Shown: positions 45,463 through 57,217 of the stretch, in pieces
Position numbering within the stretch: position 1 is the stretch's first letter
Layout: each line of letters starts with the position of its first letter
Source of the DNA: Brachypterus glaber
Lineage: Eukaryota; Arthropoda; Insecta; Coleoptera; Kateretidae
Direction of reading: 5' to 3'
Length of the DNA: 64,000 nucleotides
Assembly (NCBI GenBank): GCA_958510825.1
Contig: OY294046.1
Location: 13,491,986 to 13,555,985 of the forward strand
Position numbers and translations under genes: made by a program
The notes under the pieces: model-generated
Told to the model about the DNA's origin: nothing
What the model saw: the letters and a program-made list of their open reading frames with translations, nothing else
Database searches by the model: none

Positions 45463-45945
45463 AGCGGCTTTTACGATTGACGCAGAGTTAGCTCGTTGAG
45501 TAATCTGATTGGTTCTATTCCCCTATCTCTTCAACCCCACTTTTCTACCGCCAGCGGTCGACGCTGAAGTTGAATTTTTTGAACCTCGGGCGATTTGACG
45601 CCGCGTTTTTGAGGTTAGGTTATATATATTTTTTGGTTAGGTTGTGTTGTTTTGCAAAGTTATAAAGTTTTATAACGTTGTTGGTTGTTTTTTTCAAACA
45701 ATGAGCGCTAGTTTCGTTAAATTTAAAAGTCCCATTACGGGCAATGTATATACCGTGCGTTTAAATCAGCAGGAAATTCAAGAAATGAATACACACCCAT
45801 TTATAATGACATAACCTACAAATGCGCCGCCGCCAGCGCAAACGTTGAACTGTAAACGGAAATAGCGGAGATCGCCGGCGAGAGCTGATAGACAGAATGG
45901 TGGGGATATGCCGCCAGCGTCAAACGCTGAAGTGTAAAAGCGCCT
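45463..45945. mobile_element. Element X: PIF/Harbinger-type, 483 bp
   Basis: TTA at both sides (45460-45462 and 45946-45948) and ends AGCGGCTTTTAC and the inverse AGGCGCTTTTAC. Unit B has a single TTA (48304-48306) with no insert. GC-rich arms (GCCGCCAGCG) surround a 37-codon ORF, MSASFVKFKSPITGNVYTVR and on, at 45701-45814, of unknown origin and possibly a captured gene end. Confidence 0.9.
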
Positions 45946-45998
45946 TTATTGTTAGAATTATTGTTCTGACACATTATGACAGATATTTAATACTGCAC

Positions 45999-46856
45999 GG
46001 TAAAAATAAATTACATTAAATTACATAGTCCGTAAATGGTAATATGTTGCCATAGACCGGAATGGTAAAAATTACATAGTCCGTAATGGTAATGTTTTGC
46101 ATAGACCGGAACAGTAAAAATTATTTAGTCCATAATGGTAATATTTTGCATAGACCTGAACGGTAAAAATCAGATAGTCCAGAATGGTAATATTTTGCAT
46201 AGACTTGAAATTTGAAAAAAAAATATTTACTACTTAGAAAATGTTTGTTCCAAATTACAAGTCTCTGTGTCAAAGATTTTTTGAAATATAGTAGCGTAAA
46301 GTTCATTTGGTTTAATAAACTAAACGATTTGCACCCTTAATACGAGTATAAACTGCTTACGTCTTTCTTTAAAGATCTATTGGTTGATAAAAATCGTAAT
46401 TTATAATGAATTTTAGGCTACAAATAAAGCATTTAAATATCGTACATAAATAATATTTACCTTTTTGTACACTTTTAACACTTTAACCTAGCAGCATGCG
46501 TCGCTATCTCTCTAACAATATCAATATTAAACGGTCCGTCTTATGATGCGACGCCTTTTTGGTTATTGTCCAAAGCGCACGCGCGTTTTAAAATAACATA
46601 GCATTGTAAAATCATGTAAAAATATGTAAATCAATGTAAATATATTTTTTTTACATTATTTTACATTCTTTTACATTCTTTTACATTCTTTTACATTCTT
46701 TTACATTATTTAACATTCTTTTACATTATTTTACATTATTTTACATTCTTTTACATCAATTCATGAATTATGCATAGTCTAGAATAGTAAATTTACTATT
46801 CCGTACTATGTAAATTCATGTGTTTTTACATTATTTTACATGCAGTTTTTACAGTG
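45999..46856. mobile_element. Element Y, copy 2
   Basis: The inverse layout of 14553-16565 without its nested element: 52-bp units with TAGTCCAGAATGGTAATATT first, then the half hairpin, the GCGACGCATGC block's inverse, the TTTTACATTCT word array (46640-46760) and the terminal GTTTTTACAGTG. TGCAC stands on both sides (5-bp duplication as read), and unit B has one TGCAC at the same place. Confidence 0.85.
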
Positions 46857-48250
46857 TGCACTGTTTTTTTTTAGAAAATAATCTACCAAATACATCTGCA
46901 ACTCTGACCAAAATTTATATAGAATATTCTAAAACAGTATAAAATAAAGTTTTATTAAGTCTAGCTATGGTTATTTCTAAGGAAAAAGTCCATTATGTTC
47001 CGAAACCGAGCACCTCAGATTCTTACGGTTTTATAATTTGTAGACCTCCTACTAGCAGAACTAACTCTTGGTTTGCGTTGGCAAGTCACTAAAACTTAAT
47101 CTGTATTTAAGATGAGCGTGCTAAAGAAAAATGAAAAGAGAAGAGAAGTAGTATAAAAACCAAGAATTTAAACAACGTCATTATTATTCTGTGGTTTAAA
47201 AAAGTCTTAAAATACATACACATACTTCACGGCTAGTATTTTTAGTACTTCCCTAATGTTCAGTAGTAATAACACAAATTCGGCTGTTTTCATAAAAGAG
47301 CGTTGAAATATTTTTTGAAAAAAAAAAATTAAAAAAATATTTTTTTCATGTTCTAAGTGACTGACTATGTAATAACGGTCTAATGCCAGGTCGGTTATTG
47401 AAATATATATACACTGCCGCACATTAAATTCCGCACACCTAAAAAATTGACATTTTTTAAATTCAAATATTTCGAAAACTAATTAATGGATTTGACTGAT
47501 TCTTATTTTGTTTGTTTTAATGATTAAATTTTTTTTTTTCGTATTAACAGCAACAAAATGATCAAAATTTGCGTTACGTAATACTTGAACGTTGCCTAAG
47601 AACGCAAATCCAAAAACGTTATGAAAATTACCGGCGGTGACAGTGTCAGTGATCTTTCAGAAATGGTAGCTAAATTGGTTGTGAATTTAATATTTTTTGG
47701 AAATACGAAAGTATTGTAATGTGTAGTTAATGTTATTTTATAAAAATAAGTATTTTAAACTGTTTTGTCATAAAATTCAAGTCAATAAATTTTGACAAGG
47801 AAAATACGTGAAGTTAGCTACAAGAGCCTTCCCGCCCAAGGCATGGCAATGGGGTGTCAAACTTTTTAGGTAGCAGAAGTTAACAATAAATGATTTTCCA
47901 ACTTTTACGTATGTTTGTAATTAGCTTATTTTTAAATAATTGTGAATAAAATATGTTTTTAGGATCTGTTCTTATTTCATTCGTTCATTCCTTATCTTAG
48001 TTCAATATTTTTTTAAATTTTAGTTAATAGGAACTCGACGTAGTTACTACGTTATCCAGTGCTATAAAAATAAATGATCTCCACTATTAGTCGATTAAAA
48101 AACAATTTTTCTAAGTAGATATCGAATTTGGGACCGTATACAGCGTGTGTTGAAACTTAAATATCGTCGGCTTAGAGTGTTAACCTGCTAACTCCACTTT
48201 TGAACAAATTGTTGCTTTTGATACCGTTCAAAAGAGGGCACTTAGTTACA

Positions 48251-49820
48251 CAAAAAATATGCATATTAGTGTAACGATTAATGACAAATTATTTTTCAAA
48301 TAGTTATTATTACTGAATTATTGTTCTGACACATTATGACAGATATTTAATACTGCACTGTTTTTTTAGAAAATAATCTACCAAATACATCTGTAACTAT
48401 TTTTTCTGAATTGAGAATTGATAGACTATTTATGTGAAAGGATTTGAAATCTCTGACCAAAATTTATATAGAATATTCTAAAACAGTATAAAATAAAGTT
48501 TTATTAAGTCTAGCTATGGTTATTTCTAAGGAAAAAGTCCATTATGTTCCGAAACCGAGCACCTCAGATTCTAATGGTTTTATAATGTGTAGACCTCCTA
48601 CTAGCAGAACTAACTCTTGGTTTGCGTTGGCAAGACACTAAAACTTAATCTGTATTTAAGATGAGCGTGCTAAAGAGAAATGAAAAGAGAAGAGAAGTAG
48701 TATAAAAACCAAGAATTTAAACAACGTCATTATTATTCTGTGGTTTAAAAAAAAGTCTTAAAATACATACACATACTTCACGGCTAGTATTTTTAGTACT
48801 TTCCTAATGTTCAGAAGTAATAACACAAATTCGGCTGTTGTCATAAAAGAGCGTTGAAATATTTTTTGAAAAAAAAAAATTAAAAAAATATTTTTTTCAT
48901 GTTCCAAGTGACTGACTATGTAATAACAGTCTAATGCCAGGTCGGTTATTGAAATATATATATATACACTGCCGCACATTAAATTCCGCACACCAAAAAA
49001 ATTGACATTTTTTAAATTCAAATATTTCGAAAACTAATTAATGGATTTGTTTTGAAGCTTAAACATTCTCTACTTTTGTTTGTTTTAAGAATGATTAAAT
49101 TATTTTTTTCGTATTAACAGCAACAAAATGATCAAAATTTGCGTTACGTAATACTTGAACGTTGCCTAAGAACGCAAATCCAAAAACGTTATGTAAATTA
49201 CCGGCGGTGACAGTGTCAGTGATCTTTCAGAAATGGTAGCTAAATAGGTTGTGAATTTAATATTTTTTGGAAATACGAAAATATTGTAATGTGTAGGTAA
49301 TGTTAGTTTATAAAAATAAGTATTTTAAACTGTTTTGTCATAAAATTCAAGTCAATAAATTTTGACAAGGAAAATACGTGAAGTTAGTTACAAGAGCCTT
49401 TCCGCCCAAGGCATGGAAATGGGGTGTCAAACTTTTTAGGTAGCAGAAGTTAACAATAAATGATTTTACAACTTTTACGTATGTTTGTAATTAGCTTATT
49501 TCTAAATAATTGTGAATAAAATATGTTTTTAGGATCTGTTCTTATTTCATGATAACTATTCGTTCCTTATCTTAGTTCAATATTTTTTTTTATTTTAGTT
49601 AATAGGAACTCGACGTAGTTACTACGTTATCCAGTGCTATAAAAATAAATGATCTCCACTATTAGTCGATTAAAAAACAATTTTTCTAAGTAGATATCGA
49701 ATTTGGGACCGTATACAATGTTGTTAAACCTTAAATATCGTCGGCTTAGAGTGTTAACCTGCTAACTCCACTTTTGAACGAATTGTTCTATTTGATACCG
49801 TTCAAAAGAGGGCACTTAGT
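48251..49820. repeat. Tandem duplication, unit B (empty sites)
   Basis: Colinear with unit A for about 1.5 kb and only slightly diverged; carries a 52-bp segment (GAATTGAGAATTGATAGAC) absent from A. Lacks elements X and Y. The minus-strand ORFs 47207-47422 and 48758-49021 are the same stretch in A and B and not convincing. Confidence 0.85.
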
Positions 49821-49913
49821 TAAATATCGTCGGCTTAGAGTGTTAACCTGCTAACTCCACCTTTGAACGAATTGTTCCTTTTGATACCGTTCAAAAGAGG
49901 GCACTTACTTACA
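49730..49913. repeat. 92-bp tandem duplicate at the end of unit B
   Basis: ATATCGTCGGCTTAGAGTGT to GAGGGCACTTA is present twice in a row here and once at the end of unit A, so the copy number differs between the units. Confidence 0.9.
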
Positions 49914-50151
49914 CCATGTGCAAACAGGCAACTCTTTTCCCCAAATATAACTTTTTCCATGATGCGTTTACCTGCGTACTTCACGCGCTTCAAACGCTAG
50001 TCGAAAAGCTGCTAACTCCGCCACTTCCAGCAATTATTTCAAAGGCTTTTATTTTTAAAATGATTGCTTTTTGATGTTGAAGACAGTATTTTTTACTTTT
50101 ATTTTCTAAAATAAAAACCTTTGTAATAATTTCTTTACTTTTTGAAAAACT

Positions 50152-50507
50152 TTAGAGGAGACGAAAAAAAACCTATAATTATTTCTATAATTATTGTATA
50201 ACAAAATGAAAAATCCCGTTTCTTTATTCTTTGGAGGTTTTTAACAACTATCAACTATAACAAATTAATTTGGGGTTGATTTTAGGTATACCTAAAACAT
50301 GCCATCCTTGATGGAGATTTATCTCAAAGTTAGAAAACCTGCAATCTCCTTTTTAATTCAATAAAAATCAAGCCCAAATTAATTTTTTATAGCTGATAGT
50401 TGCTAAAACGTCCAAAATACGCTAATAAAGGAACGAGATTTTTCATTTTGTTATACAATAATTATAGAAATAATTATAAGGTTTTTTTCATCTCATTTTC
50501 ATTTTGG
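50152..50507. mobile_element. Fold-back with 150-bp arms
   Basis: CCTATAATTATTTCTATAAT and TTGTATAACAAAATGAAAAA at the left have inverses at 50430-50505, and GGTTTTTAACAACTATCA pairs with TGATAGTTGCTAAAACG. The centre is CAAAGTTAGAAAACC. Confidence 0.85.
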
Positions 50508-50864
50508 CTAACTATTTATTTTATATCTATCTATAAGTTGTAAAGTCTTATCGTTGCAGGCGATTTAGCCCAAAATGCGATACCCTCCTTTCACACGATT
50601 TAGACAACAGGACAGTGTCATACATGTGTGGAAAAGCAAAGCTGTCCTGATCTGTTTTTTAAAAATATTTACCATTTTATTAGACGCTTTTCCATTATAT
50701 TTATATGTATCTGGATATATATTTTTCACTTTTCCACCTTTTCATTAATTACTAGAATTTTAAATTATAAATCGTTTTAATTTTGATGGGTTAAATGAAC
50801 AAAACGTAACTAATCTTATTTGTCAAAGTCTAATAATAAAAACAAACGATTTCTAGGTTCGCGT

Positions 50865-52630
50865 CCCAAGTAGCATTTTTCGTGGAAAGAACGTAACGGC
50901 CACGAGTCTGAAAACTTTAAAGTGTATTGACACAATTTCTGCCACGTTATAGAAACGGTTCTATCACGTGGAGGTGACCAAAATGGGGAACATTTTCTTG
51001 GTGGCGGCTACGTTCCAGCGACGTTTTTAAATTTTATATAATTACGTTTAAGCCACGTTGTGGTTACTTGGCAAAAACTTTGTTTACTGCGCTTGTCTTT
51101 GATAGGTAGATGTAGCTCGGTCTCTATTCTGTACATTATTCCTTCCATTTTCCTTGCTTTTTTTAACTTGACATTATTGGTAATCTAAGTACCTGATAAT
51201 TATATTATTAAATTCAAACATAAGAATAATGGTTTAAGATAATTCCGAAAGCCGAAAATTTAGAACGATTGGAAGTTTACTGCCAAATATAGGTGTTGTA
51301 CCTCGAAATATGGACACGCGCCACTGGAATACTTCATATTATAGCAAAAAGATAAAAATTTGTAATTTTTTCGGTTCGGAAATTATTTAGTTAGATGCCA
51401 CAAACCGTGTTTTTTATCAATGTTGATTACTTAAAACCAATAATTATGTATGGATGTATTATATTTAAAGCGGTAACGACGATTTTTTTTAAAAGCACGT
51501 GTATTTATTTTTCTTATAATGGCGACGGTATTAAAAATGGCTGCTAATATGTCTGCGTATTTGAAGTGGCAGAAACCAAAAATATGCTACTCTATAGCTA
51601 TGTTCATCAATCAAGTGGCAAGCGGAACTAGCCCAACGAGTTTTACACCACCTAAAAGTGGCAGTCACGGCGCAGCCACCGTTCTTTGTCACTTTAAAGT
51701 TACATTGGACATAACCTCAAAATTCTTCATTCAAAGGGTCCACAAAATCTTCTACAAGACGTAAAATCATCTCCCGTGTTGTTGATCAACATACAAGGTT
51801 CACTGTCTACTTGTTCTAACGGTAATGGCAATTCCTGAGAATATTTATATTTTTTCTGTTTTAATGATAATGGCTGCTTGCTCACTAAAAAGTAATTAGA
51901 CTTAATAGCTTTGGCACCTTCTATTTGTTGTTTAAGTTTTCTATAAAACGTTGTCCAATGTCGGAAAGTCTTCTTTTGACGAGGCTTCTTGTTATCCATC
52001 TTACAAACAAACGCACTGGCTGAGGCTAAATATAAAATTATTTGCGCACAGACCGACTACACCTTAAAGGCTTCATTCGTTTGGATATAATGGACAATGT
52101 AAAACGGAGGTCACCAATAGGCAACGCCTTCTCTACAGTGAATTTTAAAGGTTATTGCAACTTTGAAGTAAATTTGGTTCTATCCGTTATGTGAAAATCA
52201 TCCAAACGAACGTGGCAAGAACGTGGCAAGCATTACGGCAATTATATAATCAAGTGCCGCCTATTTAAAGGTATTTTAAAGGTTCCCAAAACGTGGTCAA
52301 AACTATCACACCCACTTTAAAATCACTTCCACTTCTTAGTAATATTTGAGTGATATTGTTTGGTGGCCTTAACAACTATTTTCAATATCAAGTTTAGACA
52401 ACTTTGAGGTGATCCCGGTTAGTAAATTTAACGTTTCTAACACCTTCAGTGGCACCAAGAAAGTATAAAATTTTGGAGTGATTACCAGCGGTGATATTCA
52501 CGTGATTACAACTACGAAAATTTAAAGTAAAGCTATTTTTACTGTATAGACGTAGATTTAGTAGTTATTACGTTATAGCCACTCACTCGAAGTTGCAGTA
52601 TCAGTTTCTGTCACTATGGTGCTACTTGGG
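50865..52630. mobile_element. 1.77-kb TIR element with CCCAAGTAGCA ends
   Basis: CCCAAGTAGCA and its inverse TGCTACTTGGG bound the element. GT stands on both sides, and the flanks TTCGCG and CTCGGTGCGTAATATACTA join at 40010-40043 as an uninterrupted copy. GTGGCAAGAACGTGGCAAG and similar words occur subterminally. It includes a 90-codon minus-strand ORF. The superfamily is not assigned. Confidence 0.85.
51727..51999 (-). pseudogene. Transposon-borne ORF, 90 aa, possibly broken
   Basis: Starts MDNKKPRQKKTFRHWTTFYR, strongly basic and then KQQIEGAKAIKSNYFLVSKQ; reads on to FTSCRRFCGPFE. In the next frame the end reads REMILRLVEDFVDPLNEEF and a stop, which looks more natural, so a frameshift near 51770 is plausible. 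It resembles a DNA-binding N-terminal exon of a transposase or accessory protein, but no family is recognised. Confidence 0.4.
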
Positions 52631-53230
52631 GTACTCGGTGCGTAATATACTATTTTTTTTTAATTTCTAACCCTATTTTTTGGTTCAAAAAAATTATAGT
52701 TAATTAGCGTCTTTTCGAAAAACGAATTTTAGACATCTGACCATTGTAACCCGGAGAATTAATAATATTATCACTTTATAGGCCAATCTAAAGCGTTCCC
52801 TTCAACTGTTGGGTTTCCGGGAAAGTAAAAGATCAATAAAAGGTTACGGGCATAATATTTTGGAAAATTTCCGAAATATCACCTTAACTATTATTAATTT
52901 TATATTTAATTCTTTCACCAGGGGGGTAATTTACGTGGAATCACCCACAACTACAAATTCAGAGAGCTCGTCAATGAAATGTATTGTTTGTTAAGCAGTA
53001 TTATGGGGCTGTAAATTGAAATGTTTTGGTTAACATTTCAGCTGCGGCTACATTACAGTAATATACCTAGTATTAACAAAGTTTTTTAACATTTGAACAT
53101 AACTTTCTGTGTATTCTAGGACTTTTTGAGCTCAGAACAGAAATCTAGAAACAATTCTTAGCTCAAATTATTTCAGAGTAATTAAGGCGACACTAGTGCA
53201 CTGAAGTTACACCAAAAAACTCCTTATAAA

Positions 53231-53985
53231 AACAGCTCGTCGTATGAGAACAATAAGGTTTCAACTTTATAAATTATAGATTTGAGTTATGATCAATCAA
53301 TACTTTAAAATCATTAAACTTACCTTAAGTTCATAATTGAGTGGTGTATTATGCTGGGATGGGCTTATATTAGGATAAATTAGTACATATAATACACATT
53401 TTGTTGATATTTTAAATATTAGCTAAAATAAATAATCAGTTGGAACTTTGATAACCCAAAAATCTATGAAAAGTAATAGTACAACAGTGTTCTAACTGAG
53501 TTAGAACCGTTTTGCATTAAATTCACAGTTTTTTTAGCTGTTGTTTTTAATAACTTGTACGTAAATGCAATATTTTGCATAAATTATTATTAATCATTAT
53601 TAAAATTGATAATTATTAGTCGTTTCGCACAAGCATTCCTCATCAACCTCCATAATTTTGGTAAAAATCACTGGCCAAACTTTTTATGCATTAGTGACAT
53701 CGATGTGACTTAAGTTAATTTTTATTAACGGAGTACCTGATTTTTAAGTAAGATATTCAAATTAAACTTTATTATCAGTTAGAATCTCGTTGCACTAAAA
53801 AAATCTCAACAAATGCAGATAGAACATGGTTGTATTGTAAATAAAATGGGCTATGTGCATAATATTTTTATTTTTTAAGTACAGGCAAAAGGTAGTCAAA
53901 AGGTCTATTCAAAAATGCAAAAAAGTGAAAACCTGAAAAATGTTAGTTGAAACCTTGTTGTTCTGATACGACGAGTCTAAAGAAG
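53231..53985. mobile_element. TIR element with CTCGTCGTAT ends
   Basis: GCTCGTCGTATGAGAACAAT and the inverse of the right end (ACTCGTCGTATCAGAACAAC) match through AAGGTTTCAAC, about 32 bp. The interior is AT-rich without coding signal. The stretch 52660-53230 has no recognised feature. Confidence 0.75.
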
Positions 53986-53999
53986 ATAACAGTATTTAT

Positions 54000-54420
54000 T
54001 TGTATTTATTATCTCTCTCTCTCTCTCTTGCTGGGCGTCGCGAACGATTTACCCAAAATTTTCCGTTATTTTGTTTATATTAATTGTGGGTTCTTCTATG
54101 ACTGAAGAGACCAATCTGAGATCTGCAGGGTTTTTGACACACATCACAAATCCACAGTTGGCCTCCCCGCGCTGCTGCACCCAATCTAGGGTTGCGTTGT
54201 ATCAGAGTTCCAGCTTGATTCACAAGGGAACGCCATTCCTTACGATTCAAAGCCAGTGTTTCCCAGGTGTCCGATATGTTGAGGTTGTTTAATGTAATGT
54301 GCAGGATATCCTTAAATCTTTTTCTTTGACCACCAGCTGATCTAGTGCCCTCTGATAGTTCGATATTTTCAGATTTGTTTTCCGTTCTCAAGGCAGTATC
54401 AGCATTTGTCCCCCTTAAAA
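54000..54420 (-). mobile_element. LINE C-terminal fragment with C2H2 finger
   Basis: Minus-strand reading GGQRKRFKDILHITLNNLNI, WETLALNRKEWRSLVNQAG and CDVCQKPCRSQIGLFSHRRT ends with a CX2CX12HX3H finger and stop at 54080. This arrangement is the C-terminus of a known group of animal non-LTR retrotransposons, distinct from the CCHC family at 61 kb. A (GA)n run at 54010-54030 serves as the 3' tail. 5'-truncated. Confidence 0.8.
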
Positions 54421-54424
54421 GGTA

Positions 54425-54752
54425 AAAAGTAATTTTATCCAAAACATACAGATAATAAGACAATTACCAGCTTTATTTTAAATAGATAAACTCAATAATA
54501 ACCCCCGCGTGGCTTTTACTTTATCGAGTGGATAATTATTTATTTTACCCACTCAACTGTCACTTGTCAAATTATTTTCTTGTAAATGTCATTAAAATTT
54601 TTAATAAAAATATGAATTCCTAAGCTATTTAGTGGATAAAACCTTGTATGGCACTCATGGGTAAACCGATATTGCCCTCTCGAAAATTAACCTGCTTGGC
54701 TGACGCCTCGCAGGTTACTTTACCCACTAGTACCATAAATAACTATTTGAAA
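54425..54752. repeat. Inverted 0.33-kb repeat, left copy
   Basis: Contains AACCTGCTTGGCTGACGCCT, ATTGCCCTCTCGAAAATTAA and GTGGATAATTATTTATTTTA. It is about 95 percent identical by eye to the inverse of 59774-60115. The two copies enclose all four tRNA genes of this region. Confidence 0.85.
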
Positions 54753-54917
54753 GAAAAATATATAAATCTGTGGCTTGCTTCTAAAGGGGCCAATGTCACT
54801 TTGTCAACAGCAGCGTTTTCAAAATATTACTTCAGAATTGACGTAAAAACGCTGCTATTGATAAAGAGACATTTAGAACCAAACCACAGAAATATACTAC
54901 CAAATTTCTTACAAAAA

Positions 54918-54930
54918 CCGGGCGGAAACA
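54918..54930 (+). pseudogene. tRNA-Val 3' relic
   Basis: CCGGGCGGAAACA is the last 13 bases of the tRNA-Val genes that follow, at exactly one repeat period (155 bp) upstream of the first gene's end, and is followed by the same CGAACTTTTTTTACTTC trailer. Confidence 0.85.
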
Positions 54931-55012
54931 CGAACTTTTTTTACTTCTTACATTTTTATACTGGCTATTATCAAACTTTTGCGCCAATTCGCAAAAGTCA
55001 AAAAGTCAAGCT

Positions 55013-55085
55013 GTTTCCGTGGTGTAGTGGTTATCACATCCGCCTAACACGCGGAAGGTCCCCGGTTCGATCCCGGGCGGAAACA
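55013..55085 (+). tRNA. tRNA-Val (AAC)
   Basis: A 73-nt cloverleaf: acceptor GTTTCCG with CGGAAAC, D-arm TGGTGTAGTGGTTATCA, anticodon loop CTAACAC (anticodon AAC) between CCGC and GCGG, T-arm CCCCGGTTCGATCCCGGG. A T7 terminator follows within 8 bases. First complete member of a 155-bp tandem array. Confidence 0.95.
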
Positions 55086-55167
55086 GGAACTTTTTTTACT
55101 TCTTACATTTTTATACTGGCTATTACTAAACTTTTGCACCGATTCGCAAAAGTCAAAAAGTCAAGCT

Positions 55168-55240
55168 GTTTCCGTGGTGTAGTGGTTATCACATCCGCCT
55201 AACACGCGGAAGGTCCCCGGTTCGATCCCGGGCGGAAACA
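55168..55240 (+). tRNA. tRNA-Val (AAC), tandem copy
   Basis: Identical to the preceding gene over all 73 bases, 155 bp downstream, with nearly identical leader (GCAAAAGTCAAAAAGTCAAG) and T7 terminator. The identity of spacers as well as genes shows recent tandem duplication. The plus-strand ORF 54648-55202 crosses both genes and is spurious. Confidence 0.95.
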
Positions 55241-55604
55241 CGAACTTTTTTTATTTATTATATATTTAAACTATTTTCAAATTTAAGCGCCGATTCCCAA
55301 AAGTCAAAAAGACACTTTTTTGATATTATTTAAAATAATTTATTTTTATTTGTTGCCTTGATAAATGTTTTACATTAAATGTGAATACATAGGTACTATT
55401 TTGTAAAAGTAAAAAGTATTTATTTTAATGTGGATACATAATTATGTTATTATATGTTATGTAATTATAATCGGCCTATGGTCAGGGGGCTAAGCCGCCC
55501 TGGAAAAAATTGAGCCCCCTGGAAAAATTTGAGTCGCCTGGTGCTATCGGAATGTATAATTAGTATTTCTTTTAATTTTAATTTTATAACATAATAGTAT
55601 TCAC

Positions 55605-56312
55605 GGTGTTTGCAGTCTTATGGCATATATTAAAGGGAAAGATTCTACATCACAAAACATGAAAAAGCAGCATAGGAACGTAGGTCCGGAAACGAACGCT
55701 AAGAGTTACGACCCTTTAAAATTGTACTAAAAATAAGGTTTTTAATAAATAACTCTGGTACCCTTTGAGATAGAGCGACGAGGTTTTACATGTATACTAT
55801 TATTAATAAGGGCAATTTGTTTATGTTCATTTATTTTGTTGAATCTATCCAAGGCTTGGCTAGACAAACAAAATGTTTGCAGCCAAACACATTCTTACCC
55901 CAAACTTTTTTATGTGTATTTTTTTGGATTTTGGGTAAAAATATAGATTCCTTGAGAAAATATACATAAAAAAATGTCACACGGAGCAACCGTTTAAAAA
56001 AATGAGGAAGTAAAAGTTTTTGCCACCAAAACTGTTACTTTTAAAATGACTATTTAATCCTGTAATATTAAATTTAGGTGTTCCAGTGAAGAATACCTTT
56101 TTGCTTAGTTTTAAATAAAGAATCGCCCTGCAGCTTTAAAATTTTATTGCTGTTTTTTTTTGTTTCCCATTCAACATGTCCATCTTCGAAGGGCCGTAGC
56201 TCTTTTAGGACCTTTTCCGGACATATGTTCCTTGGCTAGTTTTTCATGGTTTGTGATGTAGAATCATCCCGTTTAATATATTCCATAAGGCCGCAAACAC
56301 CGTGTATATTAT
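55605..56312. mobile_element. Tc1/mariner-type fold-back
   Basis: CACGGTGTTTGCAGTCTTAT and the inverse CACGGTGTTTGCGGCCTTAT bound arms of about 270 bp (ATTCTACATCACAAAACATG, GGTCCGGAAA). TA lies near both edges. At 55485-55540 a short CCCCCTGGAAAAA duplicate precedes it. Confidence 0.8.
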
Positions 56313-56341
56313 GTATATAGGTATTTATATAAAAATAATGA

Positions 56342-56413
56342 AGGTTCCACCGAGATTTGAACTCGGATCGCTGGATTCAAAGTCCAGAGTGCTAACCATT
56401 ACACCATGGAACC
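56342..56413 (-). tRNA. tRNA-Gln (TTG)
   Basis: A 72-nt cloverleaf with fully paired acceptor GGTTCCA and TGGAACC, anticodon loop CTTTGAA (anticodon TTG), A box TGGTGTAATGGTTAGCA and B box GAGTTCAAATCTC. A T5 run follows. Identical in sequence to the gene at 57218 on the other strand. Confidence 0.95.
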
Positions 56414-56492
56414 TGCTACAAAGGTAATCAAATCCAACATTTTGTAAAAATGTATGACCTCAATTAAAAAATACATTTAAAAAGGCTAAAGT

Positions 56493-57084
56493 ATAGCCAA
56501 TTTTTTGTCGGGTCACCGGAACTAACCAGGTTACTGAAACTCGTTTTTGTGAGAATCGGTTACATACGGCAAGTGAGGGGAAGCGATGACGTCACTAACC
56601 GGCAGTAACCGCGTCTAACACAGGTTCGGAGGTGAGTTAGATACGGTTAACCGTAAAAACTTAACCTATAAATTGTTTATTTACATCATAATTTACAGGC
56701 CTGTGGGATTTGTATGCAAAATGTAAAAAATAGAGTAGGTAATGTATTTCAACTTTTATTTTCTAACTTCTAAGTGTTTGCTTATGTGGTTTAAAATTAA
56801 ATTCTTATATAAAATACTATTTAAACTTATCATTGTTGTTTATTACCTTCCCCATGAGCAAATAAACTTGGAAATATAGTTTAAGTGCTTTTTCATCATA
56901 TCTTATCCAAAGGAAATATAAAAAATATATACCTTATCAGTTTTTTGGGAGAAGTTAGGTTGGGTACTTGTCAAAACCTCAAGAAAATAACCAATGCGTT
57001 TTTGTGAGAACTGTCGGTTATACGAATTTAGTGTTGGGGATAAAAACCGTACGGTTAACCGGTGTTTCCACAAAAAATTGGCTT
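56493..57084. mobile_element. MITE between the two tRNA-Gln genes
   Basis: AGCCAATTTTTTGTCGGG and the inverse AGCCAATTTTTTGTGGAA form the ends. GGTTAACC-like and CGGTTA words are frequent in both flanks (56520-56660 and 57000-57070). No ORF. Confidence 0.7.
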
Positions 57085-57217
57085 ATGTTACGTTATGTTA
57101 GAATTTTTCCCTGAGGTTAGACGCGCAGAAGTGCCAAAACGGGTTTCACCTCTGTAGTTTTTCCCTGCCTCTATTATACATTTTTCCAAAAATTTGGAGT
57201 TTATTCCCTTTATATTA

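Larger units (their letters stand above)
44985..47110. repeat. Fold-back arms flanking the first duplicated unit
   Basis: TAAGTTTTAGTGACTTGCCAA (44990-45010), GGTTTTCGGTTTCGG, TAATGGACTTTTTTC and TATATAAATTTTGATCAGAG at the left have inverses at 46905-47105. The left arm holds an extra 150-bp palindromic insert (AAAAATCGCACAG to GCGATTTTTAAT, about 45060-45180). Confidence 0.8.
45412..48250. repeat. Tandem duplication, unit A (with two insertions)
   Basis: Starts AAAAATATGTATATTAGTGT and ends at GAGGGCACTTAGTTACAC. After removal of elements X and Y its length equals unit B. It contains part of the Tc1-like fold-back left end (47409-47560) and TTTGCGTTACGTAATACTTG. Confidence 0.85.

Noticed and set aside
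47207..49021. Similar ORFs in units A and B
   Set aside because: The similarity is explained by the tandem duplication; their C-termini or N-termini run into the Tc1-like terminus and A/T runs.
54648..55202. 184-codon plus-strand ORF
   Set aside because: It runs through both tRNA-Val genes and a repeat arm.
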